A stretch of 36,177 nucleotides of DNA from Duganella sp. (GTDB lineage: Bacteria; Pseudomonadota; Gammaproteobacteria; Burkholderiales; Burkholderiaceae_D): NCBI GenBank assembly GCA_026225475.1, contig JAMFSU010000001.1, positions 1-36,177 of the forward strand, read 5' to 3'. Positions 8,809 through 15,650 of this stretch are shown here, piece after piece. How positions within the stretch are numbered: position 1 is the first letter of the stretch; each line of letters begins with the position of its first letter. The notes beneath the pieces were generated by a model. That model did no database searches. It was not told the origin of the DNA and saw only the letters and a program-made list of their open reading frames with translations. The position numbers and the translations under genes are program-made.

Positions 8809-8886
8809 TATTCTAACGTCACAATGACGACCTGTTGCAGCCTATTGCTGCGCTTCGCTTTCTTCTTCAACGACGACAGGATCATC

Positions 8887-10596
8887 ATGCACGGTCAGCA
8901 TAGCGCCAGCCAATTCCATATCGAAGTAGGCCAGTCCGGTACCGGCTTTACTGCCGGCGACGGCGTCTTGCTTGATGCCGCCTTGGCGGCAGGTATTCCA
9001 GTGCCGTTTTCTTGCCGCCGCGGCGAATGCGGTTCGTGCAAGGTCACGGTGCTGAGTGGCAGCCATCAGCGCCAGCCTTATGTGGCCGCTGGTACACCAT
9101 TTGACTTGGCGGAGGATGAAATGCTGTTATGCCAGAGCCAGGCTTGCAGTGACATGCGTGTTGATATTGCCGGTTGGTCGCTGCAAGCCAAGGCGCTGCG
9201 ACTGGAGGTGCGGGTGGTCGCCAAGACCCGCCGCAATGCCAATGTGGTCGGTCTGAGCCTGATGCCGGTCAATGGCGACATGCAGGTGCGCGCCGGGCAA
9301 TACGTCAAGTTTTACCTCGATGACGGCAGCAGCCGCTGTTTTTCAGTGGCCAATATCCCCGCTGCGGACGGTGGCAAACTGGAGTTCCATATTCGCCGTG
9401 TTGCGGGCGGTCGCTTCTCTGAACAACTGCTCGACGGCCTCGACGTCGGTGCCATTGTCAGTATCGAAGGTGCCTTTGGTGCCTGCACCTGGCAGCCGGG
9501 TGCGCACACGGCACTGGTGTTGTTTGCCACCGGTACCGGCTATGCCGGCATCAAACCGATTTTGCTGGCCGCATTGGCCGAACCGAACGACGTGCCGGTG
9601 AGCTTGTACTGGGGCGGCGCTGCCGACGATTTTTACGATCACGCCTGGTTGACGCAACTAGCGGCCAGCGATGCCCGCTTTCACTGGGTTGGCGTCAGCG
9701 CCGGGACGTTGCAGGATGCCGTCACAGCGCAGCGACACGACTGGCGCACGGCACGCGTCTATGCCTGTGGCAATGCCGCCATGGTGCAGGCGCTGCGCCA
9801 GCATTGTGTGCGCTCAGGTCTGCCGGTACACCAGTGGATTGCCGAGGCGTTCGTGCCGTCGGGCAGCGGTGCTGGCGCAATGGCCGCAGAGAGTGAACTG
9901 CGGCGCGGTTTCGATCCAGTGTGGGAGCGTGTCGGCGCGGCGTATTCGCTCGACGGCATGCTGGCCGCACGCGCGCAATCGATGCGTGCGGTGGCGCAAA
10001 TCATCGGCAAACTGCGCGTCGGCATGCGTACCAGTGACGCCGTTGCGATGGCCAATCAGCATTTGCAGCAGATGGGCGCTTCGCACACCTGGCATCCGAC
10101 CTATATTCGTTTTGGTGACGACACCGTCAGAACGCCGCGCCAAGGGGTGGATGCCGAACGGTGTTTGCGTGATACCGACATTGTGGTGGTGGATATCGGG
10201 CCAGTCTGGGATGGCTATGAAGGCGATTTCGGCGACACCGTGGTGTTTGGCGCCAATGCGCTCTACAGCGCCTGTGCGCAGGCCGCACGTGACGTCTTTC
10301 ACAGTACCCGGCAGGGCTGGCAGGGCGGCTTGAGCGGGCGTGCTTTGTATGATCTGGCGGAGCAAACTGCGGCGCAAGGCGGCTGGGTGCTGGAGCGCAA
10401 TCTGGCAGGTCACCGCGTGGCAGACTTTCCGCATGCCTTGTTTGGCCCGGCCAAATTGGCGGAGATGGATATCGTGCCGAGCGAAGCCGTATGGGTGCTG
10501 GAAATCCAGCTACGGCATCCGACCGAAGCGATCGGTGCGTTTTATGAAGATATTCTGATCGGCACGCCTGGGCAGGCAGTGGAGACTGCGGCCTGA
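8887..10596 (+). CDS. Fusion: 2Fe-2S ferredoxin - FAD/NAD oxidoreductase - M24 metallopeptidase-like
   Basis: This is a 569-residue three-part protein. Residues 8-97 form a plant-type ferredoxin with the cluster cysteines C43, C48, C51 and C82. Residues about 103-325 form a ferredoxin-NADP-reductase-like module, with the FAD motif RCFSVAN (150-156), the nucleotide-binding GTGYAGIKP (216-224) and the terminal YACGNAAM (292-299). Residues about 340-562 form an M24 (pita-bread) domain like Xaa-Pro or methionine aminopeptidase. It keeps all five expected metal ligands: D436, D447, H509, E539 and E554. I chose the ATG at 8887 (AGGA eight bases upstream) over the in-frame ATG at 8794. The reductase half resembles multicomponent oxygenase reductases, but no oxygenase is adjacent. 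A divergent MocR regulator probably controls it. Substrate and role are unknown; I do not recall this fusion as a characterised enzyme. Confidence 0.85.
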   Translation: MHGQHSASQFHIEVGQSGTGFTAGDGVLLDAALAAGIPVPFSCRRGECGSCKVTVLSGSHQRQPYVAAGTPFDLAEDEMLLCQSQACSDMRVDIAGWSLQAKALRLEVRVVAKTRRNANVVGLSLMPVNGDMQVRAGQYVKFYLDDGSSRCFSVANIPAADGGKLEFHIRRVAGGRFSEQLLDGLDVGAIVSIEGAFGACTWQPGAHTALVLFATGTGYAGIKPILLAALAEPNDVPVSLYWGGAADDFYDHAWLTQLAASDARFHWVGVSAGTLQDAVTAQRHDWRTARVYACGNAAMVQALRQHCVRSGLPVHQWIAEAFVPSGSGAGAMAAESELRRGFDPVWERVGAAYSLDGMLAARAQSMRAVAQIIGKLRVGMRTSDAVAMANQHLQQMGASHTWHPTYIRFGDDTVRTPRQGVDAERCLRDTDIVVVDIGPVWDGYEGDFGDTVVFGANALYSACAQAARDVFHSTRQGWQGGLSGRALYDLAEQTAAQGGWVLERNLAGHRVADFPHALFGPAKLAEMDIVPSEAVWVLEIQLRHPTEAIGAFYEDILIGTPGQAVETAA

Positions 10597-11088
10597 TCGC
10601 TGTTCGGCACCGTGCAATTCGCCATGATCATCAGCAGTGAAAACATTATCCTGAGTATCTTTTGTTCAGGCGTTTCTACGCTCTTGTGAAAATTTATGTT
10701 GTTTCAAGTAAAAATATTTTTAAAAAGTGAGACGCATTGTCAAGTCTCCCTATTTTTTGCTGGGAAAATACCTTTCCAACAAGAGCTGAACCCGTTCCCG
10801 CATTTGATGCGCACGCGGTTTGCCAGAGGGAGAGCGGACTGAGAAGCCGTGTACCTCACCCTTCACATTGGCGGCGCGCAACAGCGAACAAAGCATCAGA
10901 CGGGGAATCGTTTGGAGTGGGGAAGCGTTACGCCGATTGAGCAGAGCCCCGCTGCAGGATTGCAGCGGGAGCGATGTTTGCCATCAACTATCGGCGTCAT
11001 GTTCGCCGCCATCCAATTCCAATCCCCACCGTAATCAATGCAATCAACGCAACCAGCACCGTGCGTACCAGCGCGCCGCTTGCACCTG
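10597..11088. other. 492-bp stretch without a convincing gene
   Basis: Open frames here are short and lack ribosome sites or recognisable protein character. The first part (10640-10745) is A+T-rich. It includes a minus-strand TTGACA (10743-10738) followed 17 bases on by AAAATA, a possible promoter with no gene behind it. A hairpin pairs CCCGCTGCA (10948-10956) with TGCAGCGGG (10961-10969) around a GGAT loop. It lacks a T-run, so I do not call it a terminator. On the minus strand 11088-10997 encodes a hydrophobic segment out of frame with the small membrane gene upstream. Confidence 0.5.
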
Positions 11089-11244
11089 TCAGACCTTGTC
11101 CATCCCAGCCGTCACCACGAACGCGACGATGCCAGCCGTAATCGACCACACGGCCAGGCGGTATTGCGGAATGAATTTAGTGACGAATGGCAGCAGGAAG
11201 TACAGCACGAGGCCGATGAGGATGCAGGTAATGAGGCGTTTCAT
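11089..11244 (-). CDS. Small hypothetical membrane protein (51 residues)
   Basis: I do not recognise a family. The protein starts MKRLITCILIGLVLYFLLPF, a clear first membrane helix. A short positively charged turn with a proline (TKFIPQYRL) follows. A second helix (VWSITAGIVAFVVTAGM) leads to the ending DKV. Two starts are possible: ATG at 11244 (used here) and ATG at 11271, which adds nine polar residues; neither has a strong ribosome site. After the TGA stop, the -1 frame continues with another hydrophobic run (LVRTVLVALIALITVGIGIG, ending at 10997). The gene may therefore be a frameshifted remnant of a three-helix protein, or the downstream run may be chance. Nothing nearby suggests a function. 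Confidence 0.5.
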   Translation of the reverse strand: MKRLITCILIGLVLYFLLPFVTKFIPQYRLAVWSITAGIVAFVVTAGMDKV

Positions 11245-11592
11245 GAGTGATCTGAAAGAGGTTGTTGTCATTGATTGCCCCGCCGGAAGCGCCAGCGGGA
11301 TGCCTGGAATCCTACCATTGATAGACCGTTGCTCGCTAGCATCAACGTGGTCTTTACTTTGGGGTATATGCAAAACTTATAGCCCTATCGACAATCGGTA
11401 TTTCCTGTGTTTGCCAGCGGCGGCATAGACTTCAGTCACAGCAGTTCTTGATGAACGGGGTTGTTGTGAAGACTGTTACCACGGTCGCTTGTCTGGCAGT
11501 GACGCATCGTACCCGGTGCGGTAATGGCAGACGATATCCGAATCAACATTTTGGAAAAATCATTGGCACCCCGTTCGGCGGCTGAGCTTGCT

Positions 11593-11623
11593 GGATTGCC
11601 GATCTCAACAGGATCGGCAATCC
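11593..11623. promoter_or_regulatory. 12-bp perfect inverted repeat
   Basis: GGATTGCCGATC (11593-11604) and GATCGGCAATCC (11612-11623) are perfect complements around a seven-base loop. No T-run follows on either strand, so an operator or RNA stem is likelier than an intrinsic terminator. It lies 148 bases before the acyl-CoA dehydrogenase start. Confidence 0.5.
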
Positions 11624-11728
11624 CTACTTTGCTGGGTCCGGCGTGCAGCAACACCTGCGCACACCGGTACCGTCAGCAGATCAGTCACCAATGGCCAATG
11701 TCGTCCAACCGACATCTTCACGACAGGT

Positions 11729-11750
11729 TTTGCGCTAAGCTGTGCGCAAA
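11729..11750. promoter_or_regulatory. Operator-like inverted repeat close to the acyl-CoA dehydrogenase start
   Basis: TTTGCGC (11729-11735) and GCGCAAA (11744-11750) are perfect seven-base arms around an eight-base spacer, ending 20 bases before the start codon. The size and position suit a dimeric repressor site. The regulator is not identifiable from the window. Confidence 0.4.
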
Positions 11751-11770
11751 CAAAATCATTGGAGACCGCC

Positions 11771-12931
11771 ATGGACTTTGAACTGAATCAGGATCAATTG
11801 GCCTTTCAGGCCAGTGCGCGCGCGTTTGCCGCCGGTGCAATGGCACCGCATGCGGCGCAGTGGGATGAACAATCCCATTTCCCCGTCGAGGTCATTGCCA
11901 AAGCGGGTGAACTCGGCTTTTGCGGCTTGTACACACCGCAAGCCGAGGGGGGCTTGGGTTTATCGCGCCTCGACGCCACCGTGGTCTTCGAAGAGCTGGC
12001 GTATGCCTGTCCCTCGACTGCGGCATTTCTGACCATCCACAATATGGTGAGCTGGATGATCGCCTCCTGGGCAACGCCCGAGCTCAAGGCGACCTGGTGC
12101 GAGGCGCTGGCCAGCGGCAGCAAGATCGGCTCTTACTGCCTCACCGAACCCGGTGCGGGTTCCGATGCCGCGTCGCTCAAGACCAGTGCCCGGCGTGACG
12201 GTGCGGATTACGTCATCAACGGTTCCAAGGCCTTTATCTCCGGCGCCGGTGCTACCGATGTGCTGGTCTTGATGGCGCGCACCGGCGGCGAAGGGGCCAA
12301 AGGAATATCGGCGCTGGTGGTGCCAGCCAATACCGCGGGCATCAGCTACGGCAAGAAGGAAGTCAAGATGGGCTGGAACAGTCAGCCGACGCGTACCATC
12401 AGTTTTGATAATGTCAGAGTGCCGCTCAACCATTTGCTGGGTGCCGAAGGAGAGGGCTTCAAGTTCGCAATGAAAGGCCTCGATGGTGGCCGTATCAACA
12501 TCGCCACCTGTTCGGTCGGGGCGGCCCAGGCGGCTCTCGATGCGGCGCATGCCTATATGCTGGAACGCAAGCAATTCAACCGGCCGCTGGCGGATTTTCA
12601 GGCGCTGCAATTCAAGCTGGCCGACATGCAGACCGAATTGGTGGCAGCGCGCCAGATGGTGCGCTTGGCGGCAACCAAACTCGATGCCGGTGCGCCAAAC
12701 GCCACCACCTATTGCGCCATGGCCAAGCGACTGGCAACCGACTATGGTTTCAAGATATGCAATGAAGCGCTGCAAATCCATGGCGGCTATGGCTATATCC
12801 GCGAATATCCGCTGGAACGCTACTTCCGCGATGTGCGCGTACATCAGATTCTGGAAGGCACCAATGAAATCATGCGCGTGATCATTGCACGTCACCTGCT
12901 GGGCCAGGCGTCCAACGACGATATCCGCTGA
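11771..12931 (+). CDS. Acyl-CoA dehydrogenase, isobutyryl-CoA dehydrogenase-like
   Basis: This is a 386-residue flavoenzyme of standard length. It probably oxidises a short branched acyl-CoA to the 2,3-enoyl-CoA and passes electrons to ETF. Visible family features are YCLTEPGAGSDAAS (122-135, FAD and substrate contact), the flavin-domain GSKAFISGAG (151-160), and LQIHGGYGYIREYPLERYFRD (335-355). The catalytic glutamate is in LEGTNEIMR (E362). The C-terminal region, including GGRINIATCSVGAAQAAL and FQALQFKLADM, resembles human ACAD8. That points to valine catabolism, but short-chain and isovaleryl enzymes cannot be excluded. A GGAGA ribosome site lies five bases before the ATG. No other valine genes are adjacent, so it appears monocistronic. 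Confidence 0.85.
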   Translation: MDFELNQDQLAFQASARAFAAGAMAPHAAQWDEQSHFPVEVIAKAGELGFCGLYTPQAEGGLGLSRLDATVVFEELAYACPSTAAFLTIHNMVSWMIASWATPELKATWCEALASGSKIGSYCLTEPGAGSDAASLKTSARRDGADYVINGSKAFISGAGATDVLVLMARTGGEGAKGISALVVPANTAGISYGKKEVKMGWNSQPTRTISFDNVRVPLNHLLGAEGEGFKFAMKGLDGGRINIATCSVGAAQAALDAAHAYMLERKQFNRPLADFQALQFKLADMQTELVAARQMVRLAATKLDAGAPNATTYCAMAKRLATDYGFKICNEALQIHGGYGYIREYPLERYFRDVRVHQILEGTNEIMRVIIARHLLGQASNDDIR

Positions 12932-12959
12932 GTTGCGTTAGCGGTTACCAGTCGGGACC

Positions 12960-12984
12960 ATCTCCCCTTTGCCGAAGGGGAGAT
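12960..12984 (+). terminator. Hairpin after the acyl-CoA dehydrogenase gene
   Basis: ATCTCCCCTT (12960-12969) pairs perfectly with AAGGGGAGAT (12975-12984) around a TGCCG loop, 29 bases after the stop. The following tail (ACATTT) is only weakly T-rich, so termination may be partial or the stem may serve as a 3' stabiliser. Confidence 0.55.
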
Positions 12985-13126
12985 ACATTTGCCAATCTCA
13001 TCTAAAATCGACAACCGTTCAGCGGCACAGCCAGGATGATCCTGCCTGTGACCGCGCAACGTGACTTATCCAGCCACCTTTCCGGCAGCCCGTGATCCAT
13101 TCCTTGATCCGCAACCGGAGAGAAAG

Positions 13127-13738
13127 ATGCCCTATAACCTGCCCGAACTGCCTTACGCCTACGATGCACTGGAGCCGCACATCGATGCCCAGACTATGGA
13201 AATCCATTACAGCAAGCATCATCAAACCTACCTCAACAATCTCAATGCGGCCGTCGCTGGAACCGAGTGGGAAAAGCTCAGCGTCGAAGCGCTGGTTTCT
13301 CGTGTCAAGGACGTGCCGGACAATCTCAAAGCCGCAGTGATCAACCAGGGTGGCGGTCACGCCAACCATTCGCTGTTCTGGCAAGTCATGTCGCCGACTG
13401 GCGGTGGCTTGCCGCAAGGCCAACTGGCCGCCGCCATCGACACCGATCTGGGTAGCTTCGACGCCTTCAAGGAAGCCTTCGCCAAGGCGGCCATCTCCCG
13501 CTTCGGCAGTGGCTGGGCCTGGCTCAGTGTGACGTCGCAAAAGAAACTGGTGGTCGAAAGCAGCGGCAACCAGGATAGCCCGCTGATGAACGGCAATACG
13601 CCCATTCTCGGTTTGGATGTCTGGGAGCACGCCTATTACCTGCGCTACCAGAACCGCCGGCCGGAATACATCAATGCCTTCTATAACGTGGTGAACTGGC
13701 AGGAAGTGGCGCGGCGATTTGCGGCTGCGATGAAGTAG
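13127..13738 (+). CDS. sodA: Superoxide dismutase, Mn-type family
   Basis: This 203-residue cytoplasmic enzyme converts superoxide to peroxide and oxygen. The metal ligands are H27, H81 (HANHSLFW), D164 and H168 (LDVWEHAYY), and the gateway tyrosine is Y35. Two positions separate Mn from Fe enzymes: glycine at 77 before HANH, and glutamine at 149 in NQDSPLM. Both follow the Mn pattern, so I call it Mn-type, although cambialistic use of iron is possible. The ATG at 13127 has a strong GGAGAG site about six bases upstream; the frame opens earlier (13061) without one. The gene stands alone, with a strong terminator 50 bases downstream. A short palindromic stretch at about 13032-13046 upstream could be regulatory. 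Confidence 0.93.
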   Translation: MPYNLPELPYAYDALEPHIDAQTMEIHYSKHHQTYLNNLNAAVAGTEWEKLSVEALVSRVKDVPDNLKAAVINQGGGHANHSLFWQVMSPTGGGLPQGQLAAAIDTDLGSFDAFKEAFAKAAISRFGSGWAWLSVTSQKKLVVESSGNQDSPLMNGNTPILGLDVWEHAYYLRYQNRRPEYINAFYNVVNWQEVARRFAAAMK

Positions 13739-13787
13739 ATTTGATCGTATCGCTGGTATTTAAACAGGGGCGATAGATGCTAGGATC

Positions 13788-13821
13788 AAGCCGTCCGTGT
13801 CGCGCACCGGACGGCTTTTTT
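13788..13821 (+). terminator. Intrinsic terminator of the superoxide dismutase gene
   Basis: AAGCCGTCCG (13788-13797) pairs with CGGACGGCTT (13808-13817) around a ten-base loop. The T-run 13816-13821 follows directly. This is a classic rho-independent terminator. Confidence 0.9.
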
Positions 13822-13899
13822 ATGGGGTGGTCCGCTTGGCTGGCTAGTCAATGAATGAAGATCGTGTTTGCGCAACTAAGTATGACTAAGGAGGCGATG

Positions 13900-14316
13900 A
13901 TGAAAAAAGAAAAGACGATTGTCCAAGATGACGCGCGTGGCGACTCGCCCGCGCAACTGATCGACGCCAAAATCGCGCAACTCAGTGATTGGCGCGGCAG
14001 CATGCTTGCGCACGTGCGCGCGCTGATCAAGCTGGCCGATCCTGCGGTGGTGGAAGAATTGAAATGGCGCGGCGTACCGGTATGGTCGCATGGCGGCATT
14101 ATCTGCACCGGAGAAACCTATCAAAAAGTCGTTAAGCTGACCTTTGCCAAGGGCGCCGCGCTGGCTGATCCACACAAGCTGTTCAACGCCAGTCTGGACG
14201 GCAATACCCGCCGTGCCATCGATATCCATGAAGGTGAGACGATTGATGGCAAAGCCTTGCAGGCGCTGATTCTTGCGGCTGTGACATTGAATACATCGAC
14301 GGCAGGCAAAGCCTGA
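13900..14316 (+). CDS. DUF1801-family protein (YdhG-like)
   Basis: This is a 138-residue soluble protein. The core ADPAVVEELKWRGVPVWSHGGIICTGETYQKVVKLTF and the later HKLFNASLDGNTRRAIDIHEGE match the DUF1801 pattern. There the WRGVPVW segment and a conserved RRAI/I stretch are typical. No enzymatic activity is established for the family; some relatives are linked to metal or iron-related stress. The ATG at 13900 is chosen because a perfect AAGGAGG (13888-13894) lies five bases ahead; the adjacent ATG at 13897 would be too close, and 13855 has no site. The gene stands alone between the sod terminator and the MscS channel. Confidence 0.75.
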   Translation: MKKEKTIVQDDARGDSPAQLIDAKIAQLSDWRGSMLAHVRALIKLADPAVVEELKWRGVPVWSHGGIICTGETYQKVVKLTFAKGAALADPHKLFNASLDGNTRRAIDIHEGETIDGKALQALILAAVTLNTSTAGKA

Positions 14317-14407
14317 AACATTGGTGTTGTCGAAAAGATATGGACGGGAACTGTCATCTGTCTTAGCGATCATCCTCACTGGAATCATTTGAATAGGATC
14401 GCTCGCC

Positions 14408-15571
14408 ATGGAAATACCGTATCTGAGTCAACTGCCAGAAGGACCGTTGCGTTCCACGCTGCTGGTGGCGACTGCTGCCGTGCTGGCAATGGTGCTGGCG
14501 CTGGTATTGCATCGTATCGGCATTTTGCTGTTACGGCGACTGGTGCGCAGCCGGCCATTCACCATCAACGCCACCCGCGTGGCATTTCGTGCCAGTCAGG
14601 CCTGTGCCATGCTGCTCGCCTTGCGCGTGGTGCTGACAGCAGCCCCGGACGACATGCTCGGCGAACGACCTATCTCCTACCTTTGTACGGTGTTGCTGAT
14701 CCTGGCGTTGACCTGGCTGGCGATGCGTTGCGTGACCTCAATCAGCGCCACCGTGACCCAGCTCAATCCTTACGACGTGGCCGACAATCTCAAGGCGCGC
14801 CGGATTCTGACGCAGACGCGCGTCTTGACGCGCAGTGCCTTGGTCCTGGTTGGCTTGCTGGGCTTGTCATTCGTGCTGCTGACCTTGCCCGGTGCACGCC
14901 AGTTCGGTGCCAGCCTGCTGGCTTCGGCTGGGGTGGCCGGGCTGGTTGCCGGTATTGCTGCGCGGCCAGTGCTGGGCAACTTCATCGCTGGCTTGCAGAT
15001 TGCGTTTTCGCAACCGATCCGCATTGATGATGTGTTGATCGTCAATGGTGAATGGGGGCGTGTCGAAGAAATTACCGGCACCTTTGTGGTAGTGCGCATC
15101 TGGGACGAGCGGCGCATGATCGTGCCGCTGCAATGGTTCATCGAAAACCCGTTCGAGAACTGGACTCACACCTCCTCGACCATCCTCGGCACGGTGTTTC
15201 TGTGGTTGGACTTTGGTGTGCCGGTGGAAGCCATGCGGCAAGAGTTTGCGCGCGTGTGCAAGGCCGCGCCACAATGGGATGGTCGGGTGTGCGTGTTGCA
15301 GGTCACCGACGCCAACGAGCGGGCGATGCAGTTGCGCCTGCTGGTCAGTGCCATGGATTCGGGCAAGGCTTTCGATTTGCGTTGCCTTATTCGCGAAGCC
15401 ATGATCGCCTTCATCGCTGCGCAATATCCAGAGGCGTTGCCGCGCCTGCGTTCGGCACTGGACCCGGTGGAAATTAACGGTGCAACCGCACCTGCAACGA
15501 CGACTGCGCAATCGCCTACGACCGCCGACCACATGAATGCCATTGTCGACGAAGATAGGCTGCAAAAATGA
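14408..15571 (+). CDS. Small-conductance mechanosensitive channel (MscS family)
   Basis: This is a 387-residue inner-membrane channel that would open under membrane tension to release solutes during osmotic downshift. About five hydrophobic segments precede the conserved region (roughly 17-40, 62-80, 90-108, 142-160 and 166-200). The last contains the pore-helix pattern ASLLASAGVAGLVAGIAARPVLGNFIAG, rich in Gly and Ala, followed by IAFSQPIRIDDVLIVNGEWGRVEEI. The latter is the start of the beta domain. MIVPLQWFIENPFENWT matches the family motif with NP and NW. The cytoplasmic C-terminus (about 260-360) is followed by a threonine-rich tail. Its stop region overlaps a minus-strand hairpin that probably ends the toxin-like gene transcript. 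Confidence 0.9.
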   Translation: MEIPYLSQLPEGPLRSTLLVATAAVLAMVLALVLHRIGILLLRRLVRSRPFTINATRVAFRASQACAMLLALRVVLTAAPDDMLGERPISYLCTVLLILALTWLAMRCVTSISATVTQLNPYDVADNLKARRILTQTRVLTRSALVLVGLLGLSFVLLTLPGARQFGASLLASAGVAGLVAGIAARPVLGNFIAGLQIAFSQPIRIDDVLIVNGEWGRVEEITGTFVVVRIWDERRMIVPLQWFIENPFENWTHTSSTILGTVFLWLDFGVPVEAMRQEFARVCKAAPQWDGRVCVLQVTDANERAMQLRLLVSAMDSGKAFDLRCLIREAMIAFIAAQYPEALPRLRSALDPVEINGATAPATTTAQSPTTADHMNAIVDEDRLQK

Positions 15572-15586
15572 GCCGCAAATACGGCT
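15564..15586 (-). terminator. Probable terminator of the minus-strand toxin-like gene
   Basis: Read on the minus strand, AGCCG (15586-15582) pairs with CGGCT (15575-15571), then CA and a run of five T (15568-15564). A second GC-containing hairpin, CTCAGC/GCTGAG (15590-15607), lies just before it. The element overlaps the last bases of the MscS gene. Confidence 0.5.
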
Positions 15587-15650
15587 TGCCTCAGCGCAGC
15601 TGCTGAGACGAAATCAGGCCACGAAAGTAAACAATTGAGTCGCGCTCATC

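Larger units (their letters stand above)
11374..11770. other. Upstream region of the acyl-CoA dehydrogenase gene
   Basis: I see no gene here; the small open frames lack ribosome sites and family character. The region holds two clear inverted repeats, listed separately (11593-11623 and 11729-11750). The longest in-frame extension of the acyl-CoA dehydrogenase reaches back to 11588 but is rejected. The family begins at MDFELNQDQ, and a GGAGA ribosome site lies directly before that codon. Confidence 0.5.

Noticed and set aside
10711..10743. Minus-strand TTGACA with a possible -10 seventeen bases on
   Set aside because: It would transcribe into the 3' end of the fusion gene with no gene or RNA behind it, so it is probably chance in an A+T-rich patch.
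10820..11428. Plus-strand open frame (202 residues) across the gene-poor stretch
   Set aside because: There is no ribosome site and no recognisable domain, and it runs antisense through the small membrane protein.
11960..12895. Minus-strand open frame (311 residues) antisense to the acyl-CoA dehydrogenase
   Set aside because: It lies fully inside a gene with clear catalytic motifs; its composition (many His, Arg, Gly) is that of a codon-bias shadow.
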